This document shows, in pieces, positions 39,227 to 49,614 of a DNA stretch of 64,000 nt. The notes beneath the pieces were generated by a model. The model searched no databases. It was not told the DNA's origin and saw only the letters and a list, made by a program, of their open reading frames with translations. The position numbers and the translations under genes are program-made. This DNA comes from Mesorhizobium onobrychidis (GTDB lineage: Bacteria; Pseudomonadota; Alphaproteobacteria; Rhizobiales; Rhizobiaceae), in assembly GCF_024707545.1 (NCBI RefSeq), contig NZ_CP062229.1, forward strand, positions 4,135,501 through 4,199,500. Direction: 5' to 3'. Positions within the stretch are counted from its first letter, which is position 1. The number at the start of each line of letters is the position of its first letter.

Positions 39227-40036
39227 ATGTTCTACTGTCTTTCCAAGGTATTTTGGCTCCTCGTCCAGCCGTTAAATCTGGCGATCATCCTGCTGTTGGT
39301 CGCGTTGCTTGCTGCCTTGGTCGGGCGCAGAAAGCTGTTTGCCACTGGCAGCGGGCTGGCCTTTCTCATCCTCGCCCTCTCGACCTGGACCTCGCTCGGC
39401 GCACTGATGCTCAACCCGCTGGAAGAGCGCTTTCCGCGCCCGCCGCTGCCGGAAAAGGTCGATGGCATCGTCGTGCTCGGAGGCGGCATGGAGGGCGCCG
39501 TCAATTTCGCGCGTGGCGGCTATGAACTGAGTGCCAGCGGCGATCGGATGGTCGCGGCGGCCGTGCTGGCACGGCATTTTCCGACAGCGAAAGTCGTCAT
39601 CTCAGGGGGCACTATCGCAATGATCGGCGAAGGCGAGGGCGATGCAGAGACGGCGCCGCGTCTGTTCGCCGCGCTTGGTGTGACGGCCGATCGGCTGATC
39701 CTCGAGAACAAATCCCGCAACACCTACGAGAACGCCGTCTTCACCGGCGAACTGGTCACCCCGAAACCGGGCGAGACCTGGCTGCTGGTGACCTCGGCCT
39801 TCCACATGCCGCGCGCCAAGGCGCTGTTCGACAAGGCCGGCTTTGCCACCGTTCCTTGGCCGGTCGATTACCGCACCTCCGGCAAGGAAGGCATCGGCCT
39901 GTTCCGCGACGATCCCTTCGGTTCGCTGCAAACCGCCACCACGGCGGTCCGCGAATGGATCGGGCTCGTCGCCTACTGGCTGTCGGGCCGCATCGATCGG
40001 CTTTTCCCTGGACCGGGTGTTGGTTCGGGCCGCTGA
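39227..40036 (+). CDS. YdcF/ElyC family protein (DUF218)
   Basis: A 269-aa protein with two N-terminal transmembrane helices (residues 10-31 and 40-60) and a DUF218 domain: DGIVVLGGGMEG, SGGTIAMIGEG, ENKSRNTYENAVFT and LVTSAFHMPRAKALF. In E. coli, ElyC/SanA relatives affect peptidoglycan and envelope integrity. Its 3' end overlaps the convergent DUF599 gene by 64 bases. Confidence 0.9.
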   Translation: MFYCLSKVFWLLVQPLNLAIILLLVALLAALVGRRKLFATGSGLAFLILALSTWTSLGALMLNPLEERFPRPPLPEKVDGIVVLGGGMEGAVNFARGGYELSASGDRMVAAAVLARHFPTAKVVISGGTIAMIGEGEGDAETAPRLFAALGVTADRLILENKSRNTYENAVFTGELVTPKPGETWLLVTSAFHMPRAKALFDKAGFATVPWPVDYRTSGKEGIGLFRDDPFGSLQTATTAVREWIGLVAYWLSGRIDRLFPGPGVGSGR

Positions 40037-40728
40037 CCGATCACGGCTTGCCGCGCCGCCGAGAAGAACTGGCGACGCACCAGAACCCCCAGCAACAGCA
40101 GCGTCGACAGGACGAACACCGTTGGGTCGACGAACCAGCCGAGGTAGCCGATCGAGAAGAAGACGCCGCGCATGCCGGAATTGAAATGTTTTCCGGCCAG
40201 CATGTTCATGCGCGCCGCCCGCCATACCGCTGTTTCGCTGACCGGGTTGCGTGAAGCCTCGCCATGTGGGATCGGCACCGCGCCGATCAGGATCGAGCAA
40301 TAGTTGAACAGCCGGTAGGCCCAGCCGAACTTGAAAAAGGAATAGGCAAGGAGCAGCACCAATCCGAACACCTTCATCTGAAAAGCGGTGCGGGACGATG
40401 TCGCGCCGAGCGGCAGGTTACTCAGCACCGAAATAACCTGATCGGAGGCGCCGAGCAGGGCAAAACAGCCGCCGATCGCAATCAGCGAACTGGAGGCGAA
40501 GAAGGCGGTTCCCTGTTGAAGACCTGCCATGATGGCGGTGTCGACAATGCGGATCTCGCGTTCGGCCATGGTCCGCATCCAGGCTTCACGCTGGGCGTTC
40601 ATCGCCGTCGTCAGCGACATGCGGCTCACCAGCTTGCCGTCGGAGGCGAGCGTATGCAGCACCCATACCAAAAGGAAGAAGGCCAGCGCCACGAGGTCGG
40701 CCGTCGACAAATGAAAGGAATCGCCCAT
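39973..40728 (-). CDS. DUF599 membrane protein
   Basis: A 251-aa inner-membrane protein with four to five transmembrane segments (first at residues 9-27). The region FGWAYRLFNYCSILIGAVP and the segment AARMNMLAGKHFNSGMRGVFFSIGYLGWF are typical of DUF599. Function unknown. The C-terminal 20 codons overlap the YdcF-like gene on the other strand. Confidence 0.88.
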   Translation of the reverse strand: MGDSFHLSTADLVALAFFLLVWVLHTLASDGKLVSRMSLTTAMNAQREAWMRTMAEREIRIVDTAIMAGLQQGTAFFASSSLIAIGGCFALLGASDQVISVLSNLPLGATSSRTAFQMKVFGLVLLLAYSFFKFGWAYRLFNYCSILIGAVPIPHGEASRNPVSETAVWRAARMNMLAGKHFNSGMRGVFFSIGYLGWFVDPTVFVLSTLLLLGVLVRRQFFSAARQAVIGQRPEPTPGPGKSRSMRPDSQ

Positions 40729-40889
40729 GCGACCCTTTTACCACAAGCGGTGGCGCCGCTTCGATGGCGGAACGCAACGATGTCGCTGCCGGAGCAAACA
40801 AAGTCGGCAGGTGCAGCGCCGCGATCTTCGAAAGAGCGGAAACATCACAGGAATTCCTATATGTAAATTCCAATAGGAGAGAGCGGCGC

Positions 40890-42293
40890 GTGTTCCTTTC
40901 GGTTTTCGACCTGTTCAAGATCGGCATTGGACCATCGAGTTCGCACACGATGGGGCCGATGACGGCTGCGCGGCGTTTTCTCGACGAGGTCGCGGGAGAT
41001 GACTGGCCACGCCCGACCGGCGCCAAGGTCGACCGCGTCGCAGCCAGCCTGCACGGCTCGCTTGCGTATACCGGCATCGGCCATGGTTCCGACCGTGCCG
41101 TCGTGCTCGGGCTTGCCGGCCAGACGCCGCAGACGGTGGACCCCGATCAGGCGGACAGCATCGTCGACCGTATTGCCGCCGATAAGCGGATTTCGCCGCC
41201 CGGCCATCCCTCCTATCGCTTCGACCCGGCAACGGATCTGGTGCTGGACCGCAAGACACCGCTTTCCGGCCACGCCAACGGCATGGCCTTCTCCGCCTAT
41301 GATGCCGACGATCGCCTGCTGCTCAAGCGCATCTATTATTCGATCGGCGGCGGCTTCGTGGTTTCCGAGGAAGAACTGCAGCGGATGAAGGTGAAGGGCT
41401 CGGTGACGACGGAAGGCAAGAAGGTTCCATATCCCTTCAAGAACGCCGTCGAGATGCTGTCGATGGCGGCGAAAAGCGGCCTTTCGATCGCCGACATGAA
41501 GCGCGTCAACGAAGAGACGCAGATGCCGCGCGAGGAACTCGACGCCGGCCTCGACGGCATCTGGAGCGCCATGAAGAGCTGCATCGAGCGTGGCCTGTCG
41601 CAGGACGGCATCATGCCGGGTGGGTTAAAGGTGCGCCGACGCGCGCGGCGATTGCATGACAAGCTGCAGGAGCAGTGGCAGCAGAACCGGCCCAATCCGC
41701 TGCTCGCCAACGACTGGCTGTCGATCTATGCCATGGCGGTGAACGAGGAGAACGCCGCCGGTGGGCGCGTCGTCACCGCGCCGACCAATGGTGCTGCAGG
41801 CACGCTGCCCGCGGTGCTGCGCTACTGGCTGCATTTCCATCCCGAGGCCGACCAGCCAAGCATCCGCGATTTCCTGCTGACGGCGGCGGCGATCGGCGGC
41901 ATCATCAAGACCAACGCTTCGATCTCAGGCGCCGAGGTCGGCTGCCAGGGCGAAGTCGGTTCGGCCTCGGCGATGGCGGCAGCGGGGCTGTGCGCCGTCA
42001 TGGGCGGCACGCCCGAGCAGGTCGAGAACGCCGCCGAGATCGCGCTTGAACATCATCTCGGCATGACCTGCGATCCGGTCGGTGGGCTGGTGCAGGTGCC
42101 TTGCATCGAGCGCAACGCGCTCGGCGCCGTCAAGGCGGTGACCGCTGCTTCGCTGGCTATCAAGGGCGACGGCGTTCATTTCGTGCCGCTCGATGCCGCA
42201 ATCGAGACCATGCGCCAGACCGGCCTCGACATGAACGAGAAATACAAGGAAACCAGCCTCGGCGGACTGGCCGTCAATATCGTGGAATGCTGA
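40890..42293 (+). CDS. sdaA: L-serine ammonia-lyase (iron-sulfur type)
   Basis: A 467-aa single-chain serine deaminase converting L-serine to pyruvate and ammonia. It begins [20 protein letters not shown], the family hallmark, and the alpha-domain contains the cysteines expected to hold the [4Fe-4S] cluster ([26 protein letters not shown]). GTG at 40890 is chosen: AGGAGAG lies nine bases upstream, and readings upstream of it are not family-like. Confidence 0.94.
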   Translation: MFLSVFDLFKIGIGPSSSHTMGPMTAARRFLDEVAGDDWPRPTGAKVDRVAASLHGSLAYTGIGHGSDRAVVLGLAGQTPQTVDPDQADSIVDRIAADKRISPPGHPSYRFDPATDLVLDRKTPLSGHANGMAFSAYDADDRLLLKRIYYSIGGGFVVSEEELQRMKVKGSVTTEGKKVPYPFKNAVEMLSMAAKSGLSIADMKRVNEETQMPREELDAGLDGIWSAMKSCIERGLSQDGIMPGGLKVRRRARRLHDKLQEQWQQNRPNPLLANDWLSIYAMAVNEENAAGGRVVTAPTNGAAGTLPAVLRYWLHFHPEADQPSIRDFLLTAAAIGGIIKTNASISGAEVGCQGEVGSASAMAAAGLCAVMGGTPEQVENAAEIALEHHLGMTCDPVGGLVQVPCIERNALGAVKAVTAASLAIKGDGVHFVPLDAAIETMRQTGLDMNEKYKETSLGGLAVNIVEC

Positions 42294-42379
42294 CCCGACC
42301 GGGCACTGCGAACACTGGCACTGTGGAGAAAGTCGACCCGACCGTTGACGCCTTCGCACGCCGGACTAAACCTTAATCC

Positions 42380-42817
42380 ATGTCTCTCAATCTCATAAAG
42401 CTCTGTGTCGGCTGCGACAGCGTCGAGGACCTCGAAGAGTGGATCGCCTTCCGGCTCGACGAACGGCGGCGCGCCGGTGAACCGGTCGAGCACTACCACA
42501 CCACCCGCATGATGCCGACGCGCGGCGCCGAGGTCACCGATGGCGGTTCCCTCTACTGGGTGATCAAGGGCAATGTGCAATGCCGCCAGTTGATCACGGA
42601 AATCCGTCCTTTCACCGATGACGAGGGCATCGGCCGCTGTCACCTGATGCTCGATCCCGCGGTCGTGCGCACCGAATGGCAGCCGCGCCGCGCCTTTCAA
42701 GGCTGGCGCTACCTGAAACCCTCGGACGCACCGGCCGATCTCGGCAAGGGCAAAGCCGGACTGGTCGAGATGCCGCCGAAACTCAGGCGCGAGCTTGCCG
42801 ATCTCGGCCTTCTCTAG
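42380..42817 (+). CDS. DUF1489 family protein
   Basis: A 145-aa soluble protein widespread in alphaproteobacteria. Features: LIKLCVGCDSVEDLEEWI, HTTRMMPTRGAEV, GGSLYWVIKGNVQCRQ and the RAFQGWRYL segment. Function unknown. No signal peptide. Confidence 0.9.
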   Translation: MSLNLIKLCVGCDSVEDLEEWIAFRLDERRRAGEPVEHYHTTRMMPTRGAEVTDGGSLYWVIKGNVQCRQLITEIRPFTDDEGIGRCHLMLDPAVVRTEWQPRRAFQGWRYLKPSDAPADLGKGKAGLVEMPPKLRRELADLGLL

Positions 42818-42914
42818 GAAGGGCCCCAAATTCAAAGCTGCCGTGATCGCTGGCCCTCCAGGTCGCGTCATGCTGGGCTTGCAAGCTGTGCGACAACGCC
42901 ACATCTTGAATGTC

Positions 42915-43646
42915 ATGAGCGACAAGAAGCAGCCCGTGCCCGCAAAGGCCAATCCTGCGCCGGTCGAACCCCAATCGAGCACCGGCGAGATCGACGCCTT
43001 TATCCGTCAGGCGAGGACGCTCGCTGCGTCCGCGACCGGTTCTGGCAGGCTGATTCTCTCGCTCGACGCGACGATGAGCCGCCAGCCGACCTGGGACCTT
43101 GCCTGTGCGCTGCAGGGGGAGATGTTCGACGCCGTCGGCAAGGCCGGGGCGCTGAAGGTTCAACTGGTTTATTTTCGAGGTCTTGGCGAGTGCCGCTCAT
43201 CCGCATTCGTCACCGATACGAACGCGCTGAAGCAGCTGATGACGCGGATCGAATGCCGCAGCGGCCACACCCAGATCGGGAAGGTTCTCGCCCATGCGCT
43301 GAAACAGACGGCGGCGGCCAAGGTGAACGCGCTGGTCTATATCGGCGATGCGATGGAAGAAAACATAGACGATCTGGCCGAAAAGGCCGGCAGCCTCGGC
43401 CTGCACGGCGTTCCTGTCTTCGTCTTTCAGGAGGGCCATGATGCCGGCGCAGAAAAGGCATTTAAGGAAATTGCACGGCTTTCCAAAGGTGCTTGGTTCC
43501 GATTTGATCGGCGGGCCGCCGCAACCTTAGCCAGCCTGCTTTCGGCGGTCGCCGTGTTTGCAACCGGCGGGCTGAAGGCACTGGAGGCGAGGGGCAGGCC
43601 GGAAGACCGGCTGATGATCGAGCATCTGCGGGGTGGCAGGAAATAA
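42915..43646 (+). CDS. VWA domain-containing protein
   Basis: A 243-aa protein with a von Willebrand factor A-like fold: LILSLDATMSRQPTWD would be the metal-site strand (DxTxS variant of DxSxS), and ALVYIGDAMEE provides another acidic loop. The ATG at 42915 is chosen because the longer reading starts inside the DUF1489 gene; no strong ribosome site is seen. Its stop overlaps the J-domain gene (TAATG), so the two are likely partners. Confidence 0.8.
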   Translation: MSDKKQPVPAKANPAPVEPQSSTGEIDAFIRQARTLAASATGSGRLILSLDATMSRQPTWDLACALQGEMFDAVGKAGALKVQLVYFRGLGECRSSAFVTDTNALKQLMTRIECRSGHTQIGKVLAHALKQTAAAKVNALVYIGDAMEENIDDLAEKAGSLGLHGVPVFVFQEGHDAGAEKAFKEIARLSKGAWFRFDRRAAATLASLLSAVAVFATGGLKALEARGRPEDRLMIEHLRGGRK

Positions 43647-44344
43647 TGGGCGCGATTATCGCATTCGTGGCGTTGCTTTTGGTGCTGCTCGGCGTGGCCA
43701 CGGTCTTTCTCCGCGCGGACCCCGCGAGACTTGCAAGCGGGATGAGGACACTTGGGCCCGTCCTGCTGGCGCTGATCGGCGTCGCCGTGCTTCTGGTCGG
43801 ACGCGAAGGCATCGGCGGCTTGATCCTGTCGACGGCGCTCGCCTGGTATGGCTCGATGCGGATGAAGCGGCCGACGGCGAAACTGGAGCCGGGCAAGCAT
43901 TCGACGGTGCGCACCGCGGCACTCGAAATGGAGCTTGATCGCGATACCGGCAGTCTTGAGGGGCTCGTGCTCGCCGGCCGCCATGAAGGCAAGATGCTTG
44001 GCACGATGAGCCTCGCGGAATTGCAGCAGCTTTATCGCGAACTCCCCGGCGACCCGGAGAGCCGCCAGTTGCTAGAGACGTATCTTGACGGCAGATTTCC
44101 CATCTGGCGCAAAGACGCTGAGGCGAATGGTGGCGACGGGCTGGGTGTTTCGCCAGGTTCGGGCGCCATGACTAAGGAGGAGGCCTACAAGATCCTTGGT
44201 CTTGAAGCGGGGGCCGCCGCGGCGGATGTCCGCAAGGCGCACCGCCGCCTGATGCAGCGCCTGCACCCCGATATCGGCGGCACTTCTTTTCTGGCGGCGC
44301 GGATCAATGAAGCCAAGGACGTCTTGCTCTCCGATCACAACTAG
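43646..44344 (+). CDS. Membrane-anchored J-domain protein
   Basis: A 232-aa protein with two N-terminal transmembrane helices (residues 3-23 and 35-64) and a C-terminal J-domain (KEEAYKILGLEAGA... with the HPD motif in QRLHPDIGGT). The layout resembles TIM14/DjlA-like membrane co-chaperones that stimulate DnaK at the membrane. It is coupled to the VWA gene. Confidence 0.88.
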   Translation: MGAIIAFVALLLVLLGVATVFLRADPARLASGMRTLGPVLLALIGVAVLLVGREGIGGLILSTALAWYGSMRMKRPTAKLEPGKHSTVRTAALEMELDRDTGSLEGLVLAGRHEGKMLGTMSLAELQQLYRELPGDPESRQLLETYLDGRFPIWRKDAEANGGDGLGVSPGSGAMTKEEAYKILGLEAGAAAADVRKAHRRLMQRLHPDIGGTSFLAARINEAKDVLLSDHN

Positions 44345-44389
44345 TCTCCTTCGACGCAGAATTTTTCCGGGAGATGTTTTCGACGCCGT

Positions 44390-45844
44390 CTATTGCTGGA
44401 CGGCGTAGCACTCGATTTTCTTTTTCTTCAGAGCGTTGCAGGCTTTCCAGGCAGCAGTCTTCGAACCAAAGCCGAACCGGGCGCGGTAGTAGGTGACGCC
44501 GTCCTTTTCGAAGGCGACGGTGAAACCTGTGGCATCGGCGAGGATCGAAGGCGCCTGCTTGCTCGTCTCGTCCAGGAGAGCCTGGGCTTCGGATTGTTTT
44601 GGCGAAGAGGCGACCTGGACTGCCCAACCGGACGGCACCGATGCCGTGTTGACGGGATCGACCGCCGCTGGTTCGGCGTAGGCTGCTGCGACCCGTGCCG
44701 TCGCCACATCGTCCGTCGTGGCCGCGGCCACAGTATTGACCTTCTCGGTCTGAGAGACGGGCCTGGTCTGGACGACGGGGGTGGTTTCTTCAACGGCGGG
44801 TTCGGGTTCCTCAACTAGCGAGGCAATGGCATCATCGTCCGGGGCATCGTCGTCCGGCCTGCTGTCCGGCGTCGGCGCGTCGCGCTTGGGCAGGAACACT
44901 TTTGCCAGAGCGGTGATCGGGTTGCCGCCGCTGGCCTTGGCGATCAGCATGCCGCTGCCGCGCGAGGATGCCTTCGGCATGTAGGTGTTGATCAATGCGG
45001 CCATCTGGTTGTCGCGGCTGCCGCCGGATTTCCCGCCTATGATCACTGCGACGATGCGGCGATCGCCGTCGTCGACCGAGGAAACGAGATTGTAGCCGGA
45101 GGCGCGGGTGTAACCGGTCTTGATGCCGTCGACGCCCTTGATGCGCCCAAGCAGGCGGTTATGGCCGTTGATGCGCTTGCGGCCGTAGAGAAAGGAACGC
45201 TGCGAGAAATAGCCGTAATACTGGGGAAAATGCTCCCGCAGCGCGATGCCGAGCACCGCCATGTCGCGCGCGGTCGTGAATTGACCGGGATTTGGCAAGC
45301 CGTGGGCGTTGCGGAAAACGGTCCCCTTCATGCCCAGCGCCCGTGCCTTGGCTGTCATCATGTGGGCGAAATTGGCTTCATTGCCGCCAAGAAGCTCGCC
45401 GAGCGCCGTTGCCGAGTCGTTTGCCGACTTGGTCACCATCGACAGGATCGCGGTCTCGACCGTGATCGCGCCGCCCCGTCTGACGCCGAGTTTCGTCGGC
45501 GGTTCAGCAGCAGCATTGGCCGAGAAGACGACCCGGGAGTTCTTGCTGATCTTGCCGTTCGCCATGGCCTCGAAGGCCAGGTAAAGCGTCATCATCTTGG
45601 TGAGCGAGGCCGGATAGCGCCGACCATCGGCATTCGAAGAGTAAAGCACCTTGCCGGTCTTGGCATCGATGACGATGGCCGCCGACCTCGCTGCCATGGA
45701 CGAAGCAGCGTCGGCAACGACGAACGTCATCGCCAAAGCGAGGATCATGATCGTTTTCAAAGAGGACGCGGATTTGGAGAGAATGCCCGACAACGCCTGA
45801 CGCACCGATGGTTCCTTTGAATTTTTTGTTGCTGGAGGCGGCAA
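44390..45844 (-). CDS. D-alanyl-D-alanine carboxypeptidase (S11) with SPOR domain
   Basis: A 484-aa penicillin-binding protein that trims peptidoglycan stem peptides. A signal-anchor at residues 30-50 leads to the catalytic motifs S80LTK, S140AN and K242TG (IKTGYTRASGYN). A proline/acid-rich linker (residues 320-405) ends in a SPOR domain (WAVQVASSPKQSEAQALL...ACNALKKKKIECYAVQ) that binds denuded septal glycan. It is homologous to DacA/DacC/DacF. Confidence 0.93.
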   Translation of the reverse strand: MPPPATKNSKEPSVRQALSGILSKSASSLKTIMILALAMTFVVADAASSMAARSAAIVIDAKTGKVLYSSNADGRRYPASLTKMMTLYLAFEAMANGKISKNSRVVFSANAAAEPPTKLGVRRGGAITVETAILSMVTKSANDSATALGELLGGNEANFAHMMTAKARALGMKGTVFRNAHGLPNPGQFTTARDMAVLGIALREHFPQYYGYFSQRSFLYGRKRINGHNRLLGRIKGVDGIKTGYTRASGYNLVSSVDDGDRRIVAVIIGGKSGGSRDNQMAALINTYMPKASSRGSGMLIAKASGGNPITALAKVFLPKRDAPTPDSRPDDDAPDDDAIASLVEEPEPAVEETTPVVQTRPVSQTEKVNTVAAATTDDVATARVAAAYAEPAAVDPVNTASVPSGWAVQVASSPKQSEAQALLDETSKQAPSILADATGFTVAFEKDGVTYYRARFGFGSKTAAWKACNALKKKKIECYAVQQ

Positions 45845-46022
45845 AGGTCCTGCCTCACTTCAAGCCAAGCTATCGCGGCCAGCGTTACCAATCCGTTTAT
45901 GGTAACCACCGTGTTCACCATTTTCTTCGGGCTTGAGCTTCTCTTTATTCGAATTTTAGCCATTGCCGATGGCTGGGCCTGTATGCCGCGCCGGGTCGGT
46001 TGGAACCGCGCTCGGCGAAACA

Positions 46023-46066
46023 TTGACTTTTTGTGCAGTGCACAATATATAACTTGCATTGCACAA
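46023..46066 (+). promoter_or_regulatory. Phasin promoter with overlapping TGCA palindromes
   Basis: TTGACT (46023-46028), 17-base spacer, TATATA (46046-46051). The spacer contains the palindrome ttgtgcagtgcacaa (46031-46045) and the start-site region contains ttgcattgcacaa (46054-46066). TGC-rich sites of this type before phasin genes are bound by the PHB-responsive repressor PhaR in other alphaproteobacteria, so repression lifted by polymer is likely here. Confidence 0.65.
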
Positions 46067-46123
46067 CGCGGCCCCGGACAGGGCGCGTCCACCGTTCAAC
46101 GGCAACTGTCAAGGGAGCGTGAA

Positions 46124-46453
46124 ATGACCCAGACCTATGAAGATTTCAGCAAATACGGCAAGGAGTTTGCCGACACCGGCTTGAAGAGCTTCGCATCCCT
46201 TTCCAAGGGTGCGCAGGCCATCGCCACCGAGGCGGGCGAGTACACCAAGAAAAGCTTCGAGGCCGGCAGCGCAGCAGCCGAGAAACTTTTGTCGGCCAAG
46301 TCGCTGGAGAAGGCGATCGAGATCCAGTCCGATTTTGCCAAGCAGTCGTACGAAGCCTTCGTCACCGAAGCCACCAAGATCGGCGATCTCTATGCCGAAC
46401 TCGCCAAAGAAGCCTACAAGCCGTTCGAATCAATGGTCGCAAAAGCGAAATAG
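46124..46453 (+). CDS. phaP: Phasin family protein
   Basis: A 109-aa, fully helical amphipathic protein that coats polyhydroxybutyrate granules. Typical features: YGKEFADTGLKSFASLSKGAQAIATEAGEYTKKSFEAG, then FAKQSYEAFVTEATKIGDLYAELAKEAYKPFE. ATG 46124 follows AAGGGAG by seven bases. Upstream lies a strong promoter overlaid by TGCA palindromes; downstream a clear terminator. Confidence 0.9.
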   Translation: MTQTYEDFSKYGKEFADTGLKSFASLSKGAQAIATEAGEYTKKSFEAGSAAAEKLLSAKSLEKAIEIQSDFAKQSYEAFVTEATKIGDLYAELAKEAYKPFESMVAKAK

Positions 46454-46495
46454 TCTCGCTATAATGTGAACATGGCCCTCGGGCCTGCAAGACAG

Positions 46496-46526
46496 ACCCG
46501 GTCGCGAACGCGCGGCCGGGTTTTTT
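46496..46526 (+). terminator. Rho-independent terminator after phasin
   Basis: Stem acccgg/ccgggt with a further gcg pairing inside the loop, followed by TTTTTT (46521-46526). Confidence 0.85.
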
Positions 46527-46727
46527 CATGGCAATTTGAAATCAGAGGGCTCTGCTGCCTTCACGATTTCGAAAAATCGGTCAAGTTTGGCCACCTAGCC
46601 ATATTGTCAGCTAAACAGAAGGGCTTAAAATCGTCCATCGAAGACCTACATGTCGAACTCATATGGGGATTCGAAAAGGCAGGGCTACGTGACGATTGGT
46701 TTGACTGCCACGAGAGATGTAGAGCGG

Positions 46728-47054
46728 ATGCAAAACGGCAGCGACGGCAACGAGGCCGGTCGCGGCACGGCCGTCATCACGCGCACCAAGACCAAGATCA
46801 AGAAGCCTAGCCTTTATCGGGTCCTCATTCTCAACGACGACTATACGCCCATGGAATTCGTGGTTCACGTGCTGGAGCGTTTTTTCCAGAAGGACCGTGA
46901 AGCCGCCACACGCATCATGCTCCATGTTCACAATCATGGAGTGGGCGAGTGCGGGGTCTATACATTCGAGGTGGCCGAGACCAAAGTGTCTCAGGTCATG
47001 GATTTCGCCCGACAGAATCAGCATCCGCTGCAATGCGTGATGGAGAAGAAGTGA
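46728..47054 (+). CDS. clpS: ATP-dependent Clp protease adaptor ClpS
   Basis: A 108-aa ClpS with a variable N-terminal extension and the conserved core [24 protein letters not shown] and [21 protein letters not shown]. It binds N-degron substrates and delivers them to ClpA. ATG 46728 is the usual start by comparison with rhizobial relatives; the reading can be extended upstream to 46650. clpA follows after six bases. Confidence 0.93.
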   Translation: MQNGSDGNEAGRGTAVITRTKTKIKKPSLYRVLILNDDYTPMEFVVHVLERFFQKDREAATRIMLHVHNHGVGECGVYTFEVAETKVSQVMDFARQNQHPLQCVMEKK

Positions 47055-47060
47055 GGTAAC

Positions 47061-49529
47061 ATGCCGGCTTTCTCCCAAGGCCTGGAAAAGGCGCTTCACC
47101 AGGCGCTGACGCTCGCCAATGAGCGGCACCACGAATACGCAACCCTTGAACATTTGCTGCTCGCCCTTATCGACGACACCGAGGCGGCCGCGGTCATGCG
47201 CGCCTGCAACGTCGATCTCGACGAGTTGAAGCATACGGTTCTCACCTATATCGACACCGAGCTCGACAATCTCGTTACCGGCTACGACGAGGATTCCAAG
47301 CCGACGGCCGGTTTCCAGCGCGTCATCCAGCGCGCGGTGATCCATGTGCAGTCGTCCGGCCGCGAGGAAGTCTCCGGCGCCAATGTGCTCGTTGCCATCT
47401 TCGCCGAGCGCGAGAGCCATGCCGCCTATTTCCTGCAGGAACAGCAGATGACCCGCTACGACGCGGTCAACTACATCTCGCATGGCATCGCCAAGCGTCC
47501 CGGCGCATCCGAGACGCGGTCGCCGCGCGGCGCCGACGACGAGCAGGGCGGCCAGAGCGGAGCCGAGCCGCAAGAGGACGGCGGCAAGAAAAAGCAGCAG
47601 CAGGACGCGTTGACCGCCTATTGCGTCAATCTGAACAACAAGGCAAAGGCCGGCAAGATCGATCCGCTGATCGGCCGCGAGTCCGAGATCAACCGCACCA
47701 TCCAGGTGCTGTGCCGCCGCTCCAAGAACAATCCGCTCTATGTCGGCGACCCCGGCGTCGGCAAGACGGCGATCGCCGAAGGCCTTGCGAAGCGCATCGT
47801 CGAGGGCGACGTGCCGGAAGTGCTGCACAACGCCACGATCTTCGCGCTCGACATGGGAACATTGCTGGCCGGCACCCGCTATCGCGGCGATTTCGAGGAG
47901 CGGCTGAAGCAGGTCGTCAAGGAACTCGAGGATTATCCGGGCGCGGTTCTGTTCATCGACGAGATCCACACCGTGATCGGGGCAGGGGCGACGTCGGGCG
48001 GCGCCATGGATGCGTCGAACCTGTTGAAGCCGGCGCTGTCGTCCGGAACGATCCGCTGCATCGGCTCGACCACCTACAAGGAGTTCCGCCAGTTCTTCGA
48101 GAAGGACCGCGCTTTGGTGCGGCGCTTCCAGAAGATCGACGTCAACGAGCCGACCATCGAAGACGCCATCGAGATCATGAAGGGTCTGAAGCCGTATTTC
48201 GAGGAGTTCCACAAGGTCCGCTACACGGCTGAGGCGATCAAGGCTTCGGTCGAACTGTCGGCGCGCTACATCAATGACCGCAAGCTGCCGGACAAGGCGA
48301 TCGACGTGATCGACGAGACCGGCGCCTCGCAGATGCTGGTGCCGGAGGCCAAGCGCAAGAAGACCATCGGCATCAAGGAGATCGAAGCGACGATCGCCAC
48401 CATCGCCCGCATTCCGCCGAAGACGGTTTCCGCCGACGACGAGAAGGTGCTGGCCGGTCTCGACGTCGAGCTGAAGCGCGTCGTCTACGGTCAGGACACT
48501 GCGATCACGGCGTTGACCTCGGCGATCAAGCTGGCGCGGGCCGGCCTGCGCGAACCGGAGAAGCCGATTGGCTCCTATCTGTTCTCGGGACCGACAGGCG
48601 TCGGCAAGACCGAAGTGGCAAAGCAACTCGCCGCATCGCTCGGTGTCGAGCTGATCCGCTTCGACATGTCCGAATATATGGAGCGCCACACCGTCTCGCG
48701 GCTGATCGGCGCGCCTCCCGGCTATGTCGGCTTCGACCAGGGCGGCCTGTTGACCGACGGCGTCGACCAGCATCCGCATTGCGTGCTGTTGCTGGACGAG
48801 GTCGAGAAGGCGCATCCGGATCTGTTCAACATCCTGTTGCAGGTCATGGACCATGGCAAACTGACCGACCACAACGGCAAGCAGATCGACTTCCGCAATG
48901 TCATCCTGATCATGACCACCAATGCGGGTGCCTCGGATGCGCAGCGCGCGGCGATCGGTTTCGGCTCGACCAAGCGCGAAGGCGACGATGTCGAGGCGAT
49001 CAATCGGCTGTTCACGCCGGAGTTCCGCAACCGTCTCGATGCGATCATCCCGTTCGGCTCGCTGCCGATTCCGGTCATCCACCAGGTGGTGCAGAAGTTT
49101 GTCATGCAGCTCGAGGCCCAGCTCTCCGAGCGTGGCGTCACCTTCGACCTGTCGCAGGAGGCGATCGCCTGGCTGGCCGAGAAGGGCTATGACGAGCGCA
49201 TGGGAGCACGGCCGCTCGGCCGTGTCATCCAGGAGCACATCAAGAAGCCGCTGGCCGACGAGGTGCTGTTCGGCAAGCTCAAGAAGGGCGGCACGGTGCG
49301 CGTCACCGTCGAGAAGAAGGAGACCGGCGAGACCGGCCTGAAGCTCGAGTCGCTCGCCGACGAGGCGCCGGTCAAGCCGAAGAAGGAAGAACCGGACGAC
49401 ACGCCGAAACCCAAGAAAGCTGCCATCAAGAAGCCCGTCGCGAAAAAGGTGATCGCGCAGAAGGCAGAGCCCAAGGGCAAGGATGGCGGCAAGCGCAGCC
49501 TGGTGCCGCAACTGCCCCGCAAGGGGTGA
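47061..49529 (+). CDS. clpA: ATP-dependent Clp protease ATP-binding subunit ClpA
   Basis: An 822-aa AAA+ unfoldase. Residues 1-145 are the N domain ([25 protein letters not shown]), with an acidic/glutamine-rich linker, then two ATPase modules with Walker [10 protein letters not shown] and GPTGVGKTE and Walker B VLFIDEIH and [12 protein letters not shown] lysine/proline-rich C-terminal tail of about 65 residues ([10 protein letters not shown]..., [15 protein letters not shown]) extends beyond E. coli ClpA. It works with ClpP and ClpS. Confidence 0.96.
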   Translation: MPAFSQGLEKALHQALTLANERHHEYATLEHLLLALIDDTEAAAVMRACNVDLDELKHTVLTYIDTELDNLVTGYDEDSKPTAGFQRVIQRAVIHVQSSGREEVSGANVLVAIFAERESHAAYFLQEQQMTRYDAVNYISHGIAKRPGASETRSPRGADDEQGGQSGAEPQEDGGKKKQQQDALTAYCVNLNNKAKAGKIDPLIGRESEINRTIQVLCRRSKNNPLYVGDPGVGKTAIAEGLAKRIVEGDVPEVLHNATIFALDMGTLLAGTRYRGDFEERLKQVVKELEDYPGAVLFIDEIHTVIGAGATSGGAMDASNLLKPALSSGTIRCIGSTTYKEFRQFFEKDRALVRRFQKIDVNEPTIEDAIEIMKGLKPYFEEFHKVRYTAEAIKASVELSARYINDRKLPDKAIDVIDETGASQMLVPEAKRKKTIGIKEIEATIATIARIPPKTVSADDEKVLAGLDVELKRVVYGQDTAITALTSAIKLARAGLREPEKPIGSYLFSGPTGVGKTEVAKQLAASLGVELIRFDMSEYMERHTVSRLIGAPPGYVGFDQGGLLTDGVDQHPHCVLLLDEVEKAHPDLFNILLQVMDHGKLTDHNGKQIDFRNVILIMTTNAGASDAQRAAIGFGSTKREGDDVEAINRLFTPEFRNRLDAIIPFGSLPIPVIHQVVQKFVMQLEAQLSERGVTFDLSQEAIAWLAEKGYDERMGARPLGRVIQEHIKKPLADEVLFGKLKKGGTVRVTVEKKETGETGLKLESLADEAPVKPKKEEPDDTPKPKKAAIKKPVAKKVIAQKAEPKGKDGGKRSLVPQLPRKG

Positions 49530-49542
49530 TGACCTGAAAGCT

Positions 49543-49570
49543 AAAAAAGCCCCGGCAACGGGGCTTTTTT
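49543..49570. terminator. Bidirectional rho-independent terminator between clpA and HIT gene
   Basis: A perfect stem aaaaaagcccc / ggggctttttt around ggcaac; A and T runs on both sides serve either strand. Confidence 0.92.
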
Positions 49571-49614
49571 ATTGGATAAAGAGTGGCCGAAGGCGTGGTG
49601 CGCGACGCCCGGCT

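Noticed and set aside
46659..49511. A 950-codon open frame antisense to clpS and clpA
   Set aside because: It mirrors the third-position GC bias of the real genes, has histidine/arginine/aspartate-rich shadow composition, and clpA on the other strand is unmistakable.
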